A program made the translations under genes and the position numbers. This document shows, one piece after another, positions 34,900 to 46,640 of a stretch of DNA of 64,000 nucleotides (position 1 is its first letter; each line of letters begins with the position of its first letter). Under the pieces are notes generated by a model that ran no database searches, was not told where the DNA came from, and worked only from the letters and a program-made list of their open reading frames with translations. This DNA is from Typhlomys cinereus (taxonomy: Eukaryota > Chordata > Mammalia > Rodentia > Platacanthomyidae). Location: positions 323,339-387,338 of the forward strand of contig JALPQD010000396.1 in NCBI GenBank assembly GCA_023101885.1. The letters run 5' to 3'.

Positions 34900-36290
34900 T
34901 GAAGATGCTGGAATCTTTTGCTGGGAATCTCCCCAGCCTTCAGAGCTCACACTGCTACTATAACAGGGACAGACAGGTAGCTTACAAAGAATACAGAAGC
35001 TCCCAAAATAGGACAGCCCACCTGCTGAAGAGGAAAGTAAACACACAGCACTGTGCAAACGAACAGGAGCAGGACACCCTGGGTAATAGTGAGCAGCCCA
35101 CCAAGAGTCAGCAAAGCAAGGGGTGGACATTTAATTTTATTGTCACGGAAAGTATTGAAGAGAGACCCACTCCATGGCACTAAAGATCAATTGTAGAACA
35201 TTCCAGAAGCTCACTGAAATGTGCCTCCATGGTTAAAAGACTAGCCGACTTTGGGGAAACAGTAGATCAGATGCTTTTCTAGGTCCCTTCAGTTCCTATC
35301 ATCTTGAGGTATCCACTGGACAAAGTTCCCCAGCCGTGGTCTTTTTCCTGTTGGCTCATGAGAGCCAGCAAAGTTCGAGGTGAAAGAGCCTGTGATGCAT
35401 TGGTGGGAATGGGATTCCTCCCTTTCCCACCCACACTTACTCACCTCTGCTCACAGGTATCATTAGCACAGACTCTAGACACCGACAAATCTAAATGTAA
35501 GGATGTGGATCTCCAGAAACCCTGTAAAAGGTGGGTATGTTACCACTTGTAATCAGAACACTTGTGGAATGTCTAGACACAGTCCCTGGTGCAATTTGGA
35601 AGGCTACTCTTAGCTGAAACAATCAGTAGCCAGTACATTAGTAGACCTCACCTCAATATCAACAGTGGAGAATGGTTGATGAACACATGCAACATGAACC
35701 CCAAGCCTCCATGTGCACACACAAACACATGCATGTACACGTGCACACAGCCTTGAGCCTACCCATGAGAATATACATACACGCCCATGTGCGCACAGAT
35801 ACACACAAAGGAAAGAAATGTCACGGCCAATCTGTTTTTGATCAAGACAAGGGACTCTTGTCTTTGATGTAGAAGTCAAGCTCCTCCAGTTAAGTGAGCA
35901 AGAGTTATGGCACATCCCCCAGTATCACACGACCCTCATGCACTGGTGGCAGGTCGGAAATTGTAGGACAGCCCCGGTCACAGCAAGACTTAGCAGTCCA
36001 TCGTTGTCCAGGATAAATGAATCTCACAGACTTGATTTTGTGGCTCTCTATAGAATTCCTTTAATCCTGGAATCCAGACCCCAGCTGCTGGCCCAGGCCT
36101 TCTGTGTAAGAAGCTGGCCTGCTGGGACATGCCTGTGACTCATTGCAGTCACTTATGGGTCTTTAAACTTTGCTTTGCTGTTCCTCAGAGCGCAGTTCTG
36201 GACGTTAGAAATGTCACCCCCAGATCTTTGCAGGAGCAGTTTCAGCACGAGCAGCCCTCACCAATATGTCCATGTGAGGCCCTCCTTTTG
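34900..36290 (-). repeat. Block B', inverted homologue of 4330-5760
   Basis: It is the reverse-complement partner of block B over about 1.4 kb, including the composite SINE at 35530-35815. The putative coding end (minus strand 35441-35479) and AATAAA (35136-35141) are conserved, but the splice acceptor equivalent to 5208-5209 is mutated. On the plus strand the blocks run A, B ... B', A', the order expected of an inverted duplication. Confidence 0.75.
35530..35815 (+). mobile_element. Composite SINE shared with block B
   Basis: It has a body with 'ggtatgttaccacttgtaatcagaacacttg', then 'aacccc/aagcctccatgtgcacacac' and a CA-rich tail. It is the same insertion as 4820-5175 on the other arm, in the equivalent position. 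Confidence 0.55.
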
Positions 36291-38319
36291 CAGAGCCTTG
36301 TTGAAATGGGGCATCTGCAGTTTGTAATCATGTGACAAACCCAAATGCCTTCCCCTCTGTTAGCAAAGTGGGTGTTTGTTTCAGAAATGTCTGAAGAAAA
36401 AGGAATAATGAAAGAGAAAGAGAGCATAGAGAGAGGAATTACCTCAAATGTAGAGCCTGAGAAGTCAAAAATCCACAGGGCAGGTTGGAAATTTCTAAGA
36501 TACCTGGCAGTCCTGAGTCTAATGACACTACAGAGACAGAGACCCTTCTGCTTTCTGGGTCGCCCTCTTTTCTAAGGTCTTCCACATATCATTATTTGAG
36601 AGCCATCCACATTGTACTAGGAGATAAGCTCTATTCAGAGTCCGTTGAATTGCGTGTCACTAATACATCTGCAAAGCATCTTATAGTGGCTTCCAGAATA
36701 CTAGACAGATAACATCTGGACATCTGGATCAAAGAGTTGGATAAATTGTCCAAGCCTCATTCAACCATATAAAAAATTACCACTGGGCCTTGTCTATAAC
36801 TTCAAAAAAACACCTGTCTAACACTGGTAAGCTCAGTACTGAACTGGTTTTTAATTTAATTCTAAGTATTTTAAATTCTAGGTTATAACTTCTCCGTGCC
36901 TCCCTCATTATCTCCTCTCTTCTTCCTTCCCTTCCCTCCCTCTCTCTCGTCCCTTACCACGCTTTGTCCCCTCCCTTTATGGATATAGTCTGCTCCCTCC
37001 TACTCTCCTGTCCTTTGGATTTGTGGGTCCTGGGGTTCAGCCTGTATCATCTACTTCAGTGGGGGTCTGTGGCAGACCAAAAGGCCCATCTTTGGACAGA
37101 TCACTGATATGAGAAGAGGTTGTTTGTAAATGTTTGTTTCCTTACATAATTTTTAGCTGGGAACAAACATGATAGTAACAAGCATGAGCATTTCTTGTGC
37201 AAGTCCTGGTCATAGAGGAAAATAAAGAGTCTATCAGCCTTGTATGAGTCCTTCCTGGTCTCCCCTCTTGCCTGACACCTGAGATTTACCATATCCTCCC
37301 AGAATAAACACTGCACTTAACGATGATGATGACACTAGTGTACTGATTATGTCAGGCCCAGAGAGCTTAGCATAAGTGGACCCTTGATTTGCAGTCTCAG
37401 AATTCTTAGCCCAAGTGGGCCAGTAACTTCCACCTCATTGTTTATCATCATCACCCGTCTTCCCCTTCCTCCCTGCCTATCTCAAGCAGCTAGGAGTTTG
37501 TGACCACAGCAGTTTGATCTCGGTGCACATACATAGGTAAAGGTTTGAAGACAGGAAGTTAGTTGCACTGTGAGCTTCCGCTCTTTCAGCCTCAACAACT
37601 TCTGCCCTCTCTCCATTGTCTGCATCCTTTTCTACATTCCCCTGTTCTTTCTTTTCCCTTTCCCTGTTCATCAGTATAGTTTCAGGTGAACTGATGTGCA
37701 TCATAAATTCCTCTATTAAATAGGCTATACATAACATTGGCAGAAGGAAAACTCAGAAAAACTAAGATTTCCATCTCTCTCTTTCTGGTCTCTGCCTTAT
37801 TCTCCCCATCTGCATGTGCTTTGATACAGGAGGGAGGGAAACCATATGCCTGAGCAGCGTAAAGCTGGGCTGAGTGAATAGAATGATACTAATCAAGAGT
37901 TCTCCTAGAACTCTGATAGGAAAGTATACCCACAGGTGATAGGGTGAGTGACAGTAACCTTTGAAATACCTGTGTGTTCTTGATCAATTCTCTGGGCCAC
38001 AAGGTTTCAAATTCTTTATTGCAGCCATTGATGAGGAAGCTCTTACAACGAGAACATAGTCAAGGTGGCAAACATATACCACACTTTCATGTATGTCAGG
38101 AAAATGTATGGCAAAGCAATGATGGCAATAAGGAATTGATGTTTCCAAAAATGTTAGAGCAGACATTTTTATTGAGAGAGACAAGCAACCCTAAGTGGGA
38201 AAACCACATTGGTTGCACAGTCAGCCTGTGTGGGTAAATGTTTTCTTCATCTGTCCTCACCAAATAATCTATGCTGTTTTGAAAATGCTTATTTACTGAG
38301 ACTTTTGAGGCCTTTCATT

Positions 38320-38480
38320 GGCCTGGAGACATAGCTCTGGGGTTGAAAGCTTTGATTTGCAAACAGTAGGACCTAAGGTAACAGAAGAACCTAAGATAAG
38401 ATCCCAGAACCCAGATAAAAATCTCAGGCAGCAACCCTGGTGACCTCAATTTCTGGCTCTGAAACAGTCTGATAAATCCT
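38320..38480 (+). mobile_element. tRNA-derived SINE, diverged
   Basis: 'ggcctggagacatagctctggggttgaaagc' followed by 'gcaaacagtaggaccta' resembles the tRNA head of rodent B2/B4-type SINEs with A and B boxes. The body decays after 'agaacccagataaaaatctcaggcagcaac'. Confidence 0.5.
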
Positions 38481-38700
38481 AGAACAAAAGCAACAAGGAG
38501 GTAGAGCAATCCATGATGACTCCTGATGTCACTCTTCGACCATCATAGACACTAATACACTCAAGTTCTCTCTTGTAGACTTATGCAAAAAAATCTATGC
38601 AAATACAAACACACCATTAAGTGCTGGTTTAAAGAAAACAAGAGGAGGAAAAGGTAAACAGAATAACTCATTTTGGAAACCAAACAGGAAAACATCAGAA

Positions 38701-39042
38701 ATGACAAAGACTGTCAAACCCAAAATAAATGTCTTCACAGTGACATTTCAGGAGATTGGAGACAAAATGTTCATTCTTTCTGAGCATACAGGTAATTTCA
38801 AAACAATAATAACAACTGACTATACTAAGGACATTTCTGAGAAAGGAAATTCATTTCCTTTTGATAAGACATGTATGAGCCATAAAAGAAGGCAAGTCTA
38901 CTTCCCCTCCTACTACACTTTCATTTCTGAGAAGAAGTGCTTCTCTCAGACAAACACAAACCGAAATCAAATATCTGAAAAGCAACAAAGTTGTACCTTA
39001 AAAAGAATCAATTCTGGCATCACTCTAGAAAACAGAATCTGC
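38701..39042 (+). other. Motif-free 114-codon open frame
   Basis: It is open from ATG for 114 codons in non-repetitive sequence and is rich in Thr, Lys, Ser and Phe, with no signal peptide, no obvious domain and no Kozak strength. Its codon use looks like AT-rich background. It has no second copy in the window. Most likely chance, but it is the longest frame here not explained by a repeat. Confidence 0.12.
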
Positions 39043-39864
39043 TAGGGTACATTTTTAAGTTGCTCTGCTTGAAGATCACTGCAATTTGATATAGCCATAA
39101 TGACAATAAAATGGTAGAATATCCTCCAGAAATTTCTGACATGTCATAAGCTTTCATGTTTTCATGCAAAGAAGTTTCAGGACACTCTGAGCATGGACAA
39201 GGGGCTCCCCTTATGTTGGATGGGAGGCTGGCTGGTCCATAGTCAATTCTAGAGCTATGATAGATAGATGATAGAACCATGATAAATAACCCTTGGTAAT
39301 ACACTAAGTGGACATGTTATTCAAAAAGTTTCTCTAGAATACTGCTGTTCTAGTTTAATAACTCATTGTTGCAATAAATATCTGACCAAAACAAAAATTA
39401 ATGATTTATGATTCTTGTAATCAAGAGGCACACTTAAACTTCAGATAAAACTTGACCAACCCATGTAACAAAGGCTCAAAGATGGCATTGTCTGTTCTAA
39501 ATTTTTGGCAGATTTTGCAGTAATTACCCTCACTAGTGAGCTCTATCTCATTGTAAGATATCTGTAGTAGTATACACATTCTCACAAATTTGGCTCTTTT
39601 AGAGCTAAATGTACAGAAATGAGTTACTTCATAGAGTTATTTCTTATCCCAGTTTGACTTATAAAATTGTCTTAAGGAAAACACATGGCCAAGTAAGATA
39701 AGATTAATCACATAGTTACATTATCATTCATTGGTAAATTATAAGATAAACCTCATAGAAAAAATAATTTATCTATAATCATTGTATATTAACCTTGTAT
39801 TCTGTTCTGCTTTGCTCTAGTTTAGAATATGTACATCTATCTAGATAGCATAATATTGCCAAAT

Positions 39865-40345
39865 ATTTTTAAAAATATTTATTTATTTTTACCACTCATA
39901 TGAGCTTGATAAGTACCCCATTCCCCTCCCTTCCTTCACCCCTCCCTGGATCCCCTTGCTCCTTCCCTCTTTTCCCCTTCCTTTCCCCCTCCCTTTCTCC
40001 CATTGTCCCCTCCATCCCTAGAGCATCTTTTAGTGTGCATGTCAAACTTCCCTCTGGGTCCTCTTCTCTGATGAGGTATATATAAAGACTAAGTAGCATT
40101 GCCTAGAGTATTTTTGAGGTTCGCTTTTAGTATGGGAACACTATTGTGGCTGTTAATCCCTTGCCTGTAAGGATCCTAGTGCCCTGTGATCCATGCTAGA
40201 CTTTGGGGGATCAATAATATGTTAGTCATTGCACAGGTCATGCAAAGTCCTATTATGATTATTCAGCCCTAACTTGTGTGGTGTATCTTGCATGTCTTAA
40301 CTCCTCCCCACCTTTAGGCTCTCACAATCTTACTGGTAATTGCTC
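39865..40345 (-). mobile_element. L1-G, 5'-truncated L1 3' UTR, minus strand
   Basis: T/A-rich start, 'gagcttgataagtacccc', then C-rich tract (39920-40020), 'agagcatcttttagtgtgcatgtcaaacttccctctgggtcc', and 'ctgttaatcccttgcctgtaaggatcctagtgcc' up to 'cacaatcttactgg'. This is the complement of the L1 3' UTR. There is no ORF2 sequence. Confidence 0.88.
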
Positions 40346-41165
40346 AAAGTTTATCAAAGTGAACTTGAGCCTGTGCCTTTTGTCCATACTGGTCAAGAAA
40401 CAGATGGTCATCACATCCTGTGTTCTGAGTTCTGGGTACAGAAGCCAGTACTTCCCATTATGTTCATGGCAGAGAATAGCATCCAGGCCTGGGCATATAT
40501 GGTCATATTTTCTTTGTGATAGTTATCAGTGTTCAGTATTGCTGACTTATATCTTCTGTCCTTTTCCTCTGAGGTAAAAGTATATAAGAGGATAAATATC
40601 TCCCCATATTAGGTTATATGTCTGGGTAAGTCTGAGAAATTTCCTTCTGACCTTTAATGGGTTTTTGGAAAACTACCTAATCTACTTTCTGTTTTGGGAT
40701 ATATCATGCCGGAAAATGAACATAATTCTGATATGACCAACTACTTCATCAAAGTCCTAAAGAAGAAAAGCTCAAGCTGGAGTGGGATCATGGATCATAT
40801 TTGAGAGCTAGGAAAAAGGGTTTTGGTTAAAGGAAAAAGCTGGGTAGAAAAGTAAGGAGGCGTATTAAAGTAGACAATGTATAGTTTAGAGGTGGTGGAG
40901 AGGAAATGAGGGTGGTCAAGAGAGAGGCACAGGCAGTGGTTACAGATTGAAAGGGAGGAGGTTCACCTGCTGGGTCTCGGTTTCTAGTTAAGGAATAAAG
41001 GGAGAGAAGGTATGGGTTTTAAGGGCAGTGCAACAAGGAGAATTTGATAAGCTGAAGTCCTGGAGCACAGAGACAGGACTACAGCAAAAGGAAAGCCTGA
41101 AGATAGAAGGCTCTAAACATGTCTTGCCTTTTGTCCTTAGGGCAAAATGTGCCCTGTTTACAATG
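40346..41165. other. Unannotated sequence with a local repeat
   Basis: No gene. The part at 40648-40790 recurs at 42243-42384 (listed separately). The rest shows no recognisable feature. Confidence 0.4.
40648..40790 (+). repeat. Local direct repeat, copy 1 (partner at 42243-42384)
   Basis: Shared wording includes 'gggatatatcatgc', 'aattctgatatgaccaacta', 'aaagtcctaaag' and 'ctggagtgg', in the same orientation. The two copies flank a 1.45 kb interval that holds two MaLR-like LTRs. It could be an LTR of an unrecognised element, a duplication, or interspersed repeats. Confidence 0.65.
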
Positions 41166-41169
41166 ACTT

Positions 41170-41430
41170 TGGTAATGGTCACGTTTGCCTGCACACTGAT
41201 GATAAATTCATAACCAAACAGTTCAAAGGAACAAGAGATTTTATTCTGGCTTAGGATCATCTCATTATACTTCCTAGTGCAAACTTGGCAGAGCTCATAC
41301 CAACACCAGGGGTGGAGGGAACTGGACATTCCATATCCTCAGGATTTCTGAGAGGGGGACAGTTCTCATTCTCTAAGAAGGATGTTTGTTCAAGTATGAC
41401 AACAAATGCCAATTTCTGATCAACGTAAGA
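41170..41430 (-). mobile_element. Partial MaLR-like LTR, minus strand
   Basis: 'caaagg/aacaagagattttattctggctt', 'gcaaacttggcagagctcataccaacaccaggggtggagg', 'gaactggacattccatatcc' and 'gctgagag'-like wording match the body of 41735-42158. It diverges after about 41430. Confidence 0.5.
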
Positions 41431-41734
41431 AAGAACAGCCATGGATTCACATTCATGAAGTTCACTGGTCTCACTACCTCAGTTCAGGAACTGAAACATG
41501 TAAGCAGTCCTCGGTCAGTGCTAAAGTATACCAGACTTTATCAAGCCAACTTCTTCTGCATATCCACCTGCCCAGCAAGAACTCCTACTGAAAAATAGCA
41601 AGATCCCCCCACACACACACACTGTTTCCTGGGTTGCAAGAGTATCCTGGAACCTAACTGCTGTCCCAGATCTATAGCCACATATGGAAAGAAATATTAT
41701 AAAGTTGGAAAATAAAAAGCCAGGGGAGGGGGAC

Positions 41735-42158
41735 TGTTACAGTCAGCCTGCCTGGTTGCTGATAAATGACCATCACACAGCTTACGGGAACAAGGGATTG
41801 ATTTCCTTATGACAGTCTGGTTACAGTTCTCAGTCCAGCTTGACGGGAGTGCATGCACCAACACCAGAGCCAAGGGAACTGGCCACACCATCAACACATA
41901 ATGGCTGAGAGATGGACGATCCTTACTTGCCAGACCAGCATGTCTGTCCAAGTGAACAGAAGGATGCCAATTTCCTCAACCAGCTCTCTGTGATTTATCC
42001 AGGGACTAATCCACCCACCATGGGTTGGGCCTTCCCCATCAGATAGGCAATCTCTTGCAGGTTTGCTCTGGGCTTAACTCAACCATTAATTCTCCACAAA
42101 TATGCCCAGAGCTCAAACCCTCAACCGTCAGGTTGACACCTGTGCCTGATGATGACAG
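41735..42158 (-). mobile_element. MaLR-like LTR, minus strand
   Basis: It is nearly colinear with 33497-33911 and shares its ends (tgttacag ... gatgaca). There is no internal region. Open frames at 41697-41951 and 42025-42207 are LTR shadows. Confidence 0.75.
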
Positions 42159-42242
42159 GGACCTACCTCAGAGCAGGGAGCAAGCCTTCGTTACATGCTT
42201 TGGATGAGTGTTCTCCTCGATGCAGATGGCCAAGGTGATCAT

Positions 42243-42384
42243 GATTGACCTTCAACGGATTTTCAGAGAACTATAATCTACTTTCTGTTTGGGATATATC
42301 ATGCATGAGAAATGAGTATAAATTCTGATATGACCAACTACTGCAGCAAAGTCCTAAAGGGAAAAGTTCAATCTGGAGTGGAAC
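42243..42384 (+). repeat. Local direct repeat, copy 2 (partner at 40648-40790)
   Basis: Second copy of the 140 bp repeat described at 40648. It lies immediately after a MaLR LTR and just before block A'. Confidence 0.65.
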
Positions 42385-42782
42385 TTTTGGCCAAACTTTT
42401 ATAGCATAGAAGTGAGTGAAGGAAATGAAGGAACATATCCTTTGTGCTTGCCATTTCACTGCTAGTGGATATGTAGTGTATAGCTTCTGGGGGGCTAGTA
42501 GCTTCCTGACTGTTTAAATATGCACATTCCTTCCTGATGTTATGATTTGCAGACTTGTGAAGTCATTCATTGGGACAGGTGCTTAGAGATGAAAAGATTG
42601 TGGTGAGCCTCAATCATAAACTCCATGCAGTCTAAAGATAAACACTTCTGAAAGGTGTAATCCTAACTCTTTAGAGTTGATATTAGACATCTTTTTAGAA
42701 AAAAAGACAAAATAAGGTCAACCTATACCACAAAGGATTAAAAAAAAACACAATCAAAGCAAACCTGGAATTAGTTGTTACC

Positions 42783-42890
42783 TAACAGGGCTGTTATCAT
42801 TAACATGTCTTATGAGAATTAGTTACATGCAATCTTTCACTGGACACAAACAGGTTAGCAAACCTCCTGTTTGGTAAATGGATCCCTGGA
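42783..42890. repeat. Near-identical duplicate of 43472-43576
   Basis: The two segments differ by only a few small changes over about 105 bp ('taacatgtcttatgagaatt', 'ggttagcaaacctcctgttt'). They lie 690 bp apart in direct orientation. The similarity is much higher than that of blocks A and A' overall. Confidence 0.88.
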
Positions 42891-43471
42891 CGCTGTTAAT
42901 TTAATAAAATGGATATTAAGGAAGATATTTACCCTCTGTCCTTTGGAACTAATCAAAGGACGTCCTTGCCAACTCTTAAGCCATTGCTAGTACAGTTGTT
43001 TTATCCTTGACTGTAGATACGGCTTATAGGACAAATAATACTATTGCTCCACAGCATAAACAAAGGTTGATTAAATTCTGAGGCCAGTAGCAATAAGAGC
43101 TTTAGAAAGCTACCTGGGACCACTGGAGACACAAAGGAACACGGGGTCTCAGCGCTTCATTCCGTCCAGGTAGTCATCCCTGCAGCAAGGAGGGTGCTGT
43201 CTGTGAACTAGTGATTTGTCTTCTGGCAGCACACTGGGTGAGGTTTTATAGGTTGTACAGATGCTGTTTTGTTGCTTCTGGGATTTGTGGTGCTATTGTA
43301 GGACTTTCCTTCTCCACCTGTTGAGACCCTCCTAAATAACCAAACTCCTGATTTCCTCAGAGGTCATTAGGGGTCACATTCATTTTCTCCTGTTTGTTCC
43401 ACTTCAGTTTCCAGAAAAAGGTGGTAAGTCTCTTGTGCTAACAGAAAAGCACAGTCTATTTCGTTTTCTGA

Positions 43472-43576
43472 CTAACAGGGCTCTACCATTAACATGTCTT
43501 ATGAGAATTAGTTACATGCAATCTTCACTGGACACAAACAGGTTAGCAAACCTCCTGTTTGGTAAATGATCCCTGG
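43472..43576. repeat. Near-identical duplicate of 42783-42890
   Basis: This is the ancestral position, since its flanks match block A on both sides. The copy at 42783 appears to have been transferred into a new place. Confidence 0.88.
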
Positions 43577-44130
43577 ATCATTACACAACTCAGTATTTGT
43601 ATTTAAGCGTTTATTTTTTCTTTTTTCCTTTCCACTTGGAGGATTATCTCCCCAGTACTACAGCATGACACCATACTTCCTTCCTTCTCAAAGAAATAGT
43701 TTTTGCCATTATCTCAATAGGAAACTTTGTTTCACCCTGTTCTGTGGTTGTGATGTCCTAACTTGGGACACTCCTCATCCTTAGCCCTTAACAACCCCAC
43801 AACTACACACCTACACAGAAGCACCATAAAAGGTCTTCTACACCAGTGGAAGATCAGCAAAATGTTCTCATTACATCACTATCAGGCATTGTCTGACTTG
43901 ACTACCTTCTGTTTTATGAAGTCTCCCCAGAGATCCTACTGGAAATTTCCCAAATTTTACCTGACTCACATCCCTGGTTTCCAGGTACCTCAAGGTAGAC
44001 TGAAACAAGACATCTAGAGGCTATATTTGCTTTGCACTATCCTGCCATTTCAGTTATACATGTGCACAGACACCCAACCTGTGAAGCAATATTAAAACTC
44101 AAGTCTTGATTTGTTTCTTACTAGGTTGCT

Positions 44131-44944
44131 CCTGGTGATTGTTCCAGATCCTACTCTTGTGTTACTGACTTGAATTTGCTTTTGAGTTTCCATCAGTTTC
44201 AAAGTCAGGTAAAATCTGCACTTCCACAGATGTTGCAAGATGACAGCAGAATACATTTTCCCTGGGTGGAGATCCAGTCTATGACCATAGACCATCTATC
44301 AGCCCGAAATTGGACACTAGGCTGTTTGAAATGAGTCTGGGGATCCTCTGATCTACACGTTCGCCATGGCATACGTGTGTACATCCTATCTCTTTTTTAA
44401 CTCTTTCTCTCCCTCTCTCCCTATCTTTCTTTCTGAACTAAGTTATTTATAATATATAAAATATTTCTAAAATGGGAAAATAAACCACATAAATGGTAAG
44501 AAAAATCAATAAAAGGCTCATCCATAGAATGAATAGAAACCACTGCCTAAAATATATAACCAGAAACTCCAAGAGGGTCCTAATTGGCCTTCTTCATTTA
44601 ATTTGTACTGCGTGTTTATGAGCCCCCAATTTAATGATCTCTCTTCTTTTGGTTCTCTCACTTAGCTATTTTTCTGTCTCTACAGAATGCTTTGGACCCA
44701 CAATTTGATGCAGTTTTGCTTTCTGTTCCATCTCTCTATCAACTACTCATTATTTATTCTCTTGCTTTTGCTTGCTATACACTTAATAAACTCATCATTC
44801 AAAATAAAAGCATAGATATTATAGTTGATTGTGTGAACCATATGGAACACAATTAGTGTTCTCAGCAGGATTAAGGAAACACCATTGTGTTTTGTCTGAA
44901 TGACTATTACACTATCATTACTAATGTGAAACACACATGATAAA
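44131..44944. other. Unannotated AT-rich sequence
   Basis: No gene or recognisable repeat; a short CT-rich stretch occurs at about 44395-44440. Confidence 0.4.
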
Positions 44945-45800
44945 TAAAAGTTCTATCTGTACTCTGGATATTAGTCCTCTGTCAGAAATGTGGTTAACAA
45001 AGATTTACTCAATTCTGTGGGTTGCATTTTTGCTTGCTTAACAGTATCTTTTTACTGAACAGAAACTTTTGTTTTCTTTTGTTTTTTCATGAATTCCTTT
45101 GTTGTGTTGATTTTAGTTACTGTCCATTTGGGGTCCTATTAATGCACGAAGTCCAATTGGATCAAGTGTATTCTCTTATTCTTTCATCTAAGAGTTTCAT
45201 AGTTTCTGGTCTAACATTAATGTCTTTATCCATTTGGAGTTAATATTCCTGTAGTATGATAGAAAAGGATTGAATTTCATCTTCTGCTTGCTGATATATG
45301 ATTTTCCCAGCACCATTTGTTGAAAGTGAATGAATATTTTGGAATCTATTAAAAAAGATAAATGTAGGTGTGTAAGTTTATATACATATTTCTGAGTCTT
45401 CAACTCTAACTATCGATCCCATAATGTTTTCATCACTATCGATTTGTAGTGTAATGCATGGTATGGCAATACCTCCAGGAGAGGTCAAACATTCAGGATT
45501 ATTTTGGCCATCCTGGGCCTTTTGTGTTTCTATATAAATTTTGAGAATATTTTATCAATTTTTGTGAAAAATCACATTGCAATTTTGATTTGTATGGCAT
45601 TGAATACAAATATTGCTTTTGGTAGTATGGTCATTTGTGAGATGCAAATTATACCAATCCAGGAACATGAGGTCTTTCTACATTTTGGTGACTTTTGTAA
45701 TATGTTTCTTTTGTGTTTTAAAGCTTTCACTGTACAGGTCTTCTACATCCTTGTTTGATTTATTCCAAAGAATTTGTAGTTGTGGTAAATGGAATTATTA
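44945..45800 (-). mobile_element. L1-I, old LINE-1 ORF2 fragment (left part)
   Basis: The reverse complement carries degraded ORF2 from the RT/C-terminal region ('actctggatattagtcctctgtcagaaatgtgg', 'gcaatacctccaggag', 'gtatggcattgaat', 'attataccaatccaggaacatgaggtctttc'). It is much more diverged from L1-A than L1-H is. It is split by L1-H and continues at 52974. Confidence 0.82.
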
Positions 45801-46364
45801 TTTTCATTAATAATTTTTATAGAAATTTGATATTTACCCCATTCCCCTCCCTCCCCCCACTCCACCCTGTATCCCCTTGCTCCCTCCTCCTACTTCCTTT
45901 ACTTTCCCCCTTCCCTCCTTTTCTCCCAGTTTCCCCCTCCCTCCCCCCATTTCTGGAGCATCCTTTAGTGTGCATGTCAAACTTCCCTCTGGGTCCTCCT
46001 CTTTGATGGGGTATAGGGACTCAGTAGCATTGCCTAGAGCTCTTTTTTTGTGTTCCCCTTTAGTATTAGAATACTATTGTGGCTATTAATCCCTTGCCTC
46101 TAAGGATCTTAGAGCCTGTGATTCATGTTAGACGTTGGGGGGTGAATGACATGTTAGTTATTGCGCAGGTCATGGAAAGTCCTATTATGATTACTTTGGA
46201 CCTAACTTGTGGAATATCTTGCATACCATTGCTCCTCCCCTTCTTTAGGCTCTTACAATCTTACCGGCCCCTCTTCTGCAAATTTCCCTGAGCATTAGGA
46301 TGGGGAGAGATTAGGCTGGCCTGGTTTCAAGTGATTAATGTAGGATCTCCATGACCTGAATTAT

Positions 46365-46640
46365 GGTTCTTCTTCTTTTTTCTTCTCTTCTTCTTGTTCT
46401 TGTTCTTGTCTTTTCTTCTTGTTCTTCTTTCTTTTCTTCTTCTTCTTCTCTTCTCTCTTCTTCTTCTCTCTTCTTCTCTTCTCTTCTTGTTCTTCTTCTT
46501 TTCTTTCTTCTTCTCTTCTTCTTCTTCTCTTCTTCTTCTTCTTCTTCTTCTTCTTCTCTTCTTCTTCTCCTTCTCCTTCTCCTTCTCCTTCTCCTTCTCC
46601 TTCTCCTTCTCCTCTCTCCTTCTCCTTCTTCTTCTTCGAG
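46365..46640. repeat. (TTC)n/(TTCTCC)n polypyrimidine microsatellite in L1-H 3' UTR
   Basis: About 275 bp of almost pure pyrimidine on plus, made of TTC, TTCTT and TCCTTC units, stands where other copies have only 'ttttcttttgcagttttgctg'. The Arg/Glu-rich and Leu/Ser-rich open frames here are microsatellite translations. The pure purine/pyrimidine asymmetry can form triplex DNA. Confidence 0.95.

Larger units (their letters stand above)
36291..39849. other. Mostly unannotated sequence
   Basis: The stretch holds a pyrimidine-rich tract at about 36890-37010 (possibly a decayed L1 3' end), a tRNA-derived SINE at 38320-38480, and a motif-free open frame at 38701-39045. I recognise nothing else in these 3.5 kb. 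Confidence 0.35.
42540..44130 (-). repeat. Block A', inverted homologue of 45-2890
   Basis: It is the reverse-complement partner of block A, lacking the roughly 1.3 kb insertion seen in copy 1. It contains an internal duplicated 105 bp segment: 42783-42890 repeats 43472-43576, whereas block A has the equivalent only once (about 1985-2085). Open frames at 43566-43784 and 43763-44017 follow the repeat and are not conserved in block A. Confidence 0.62.
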
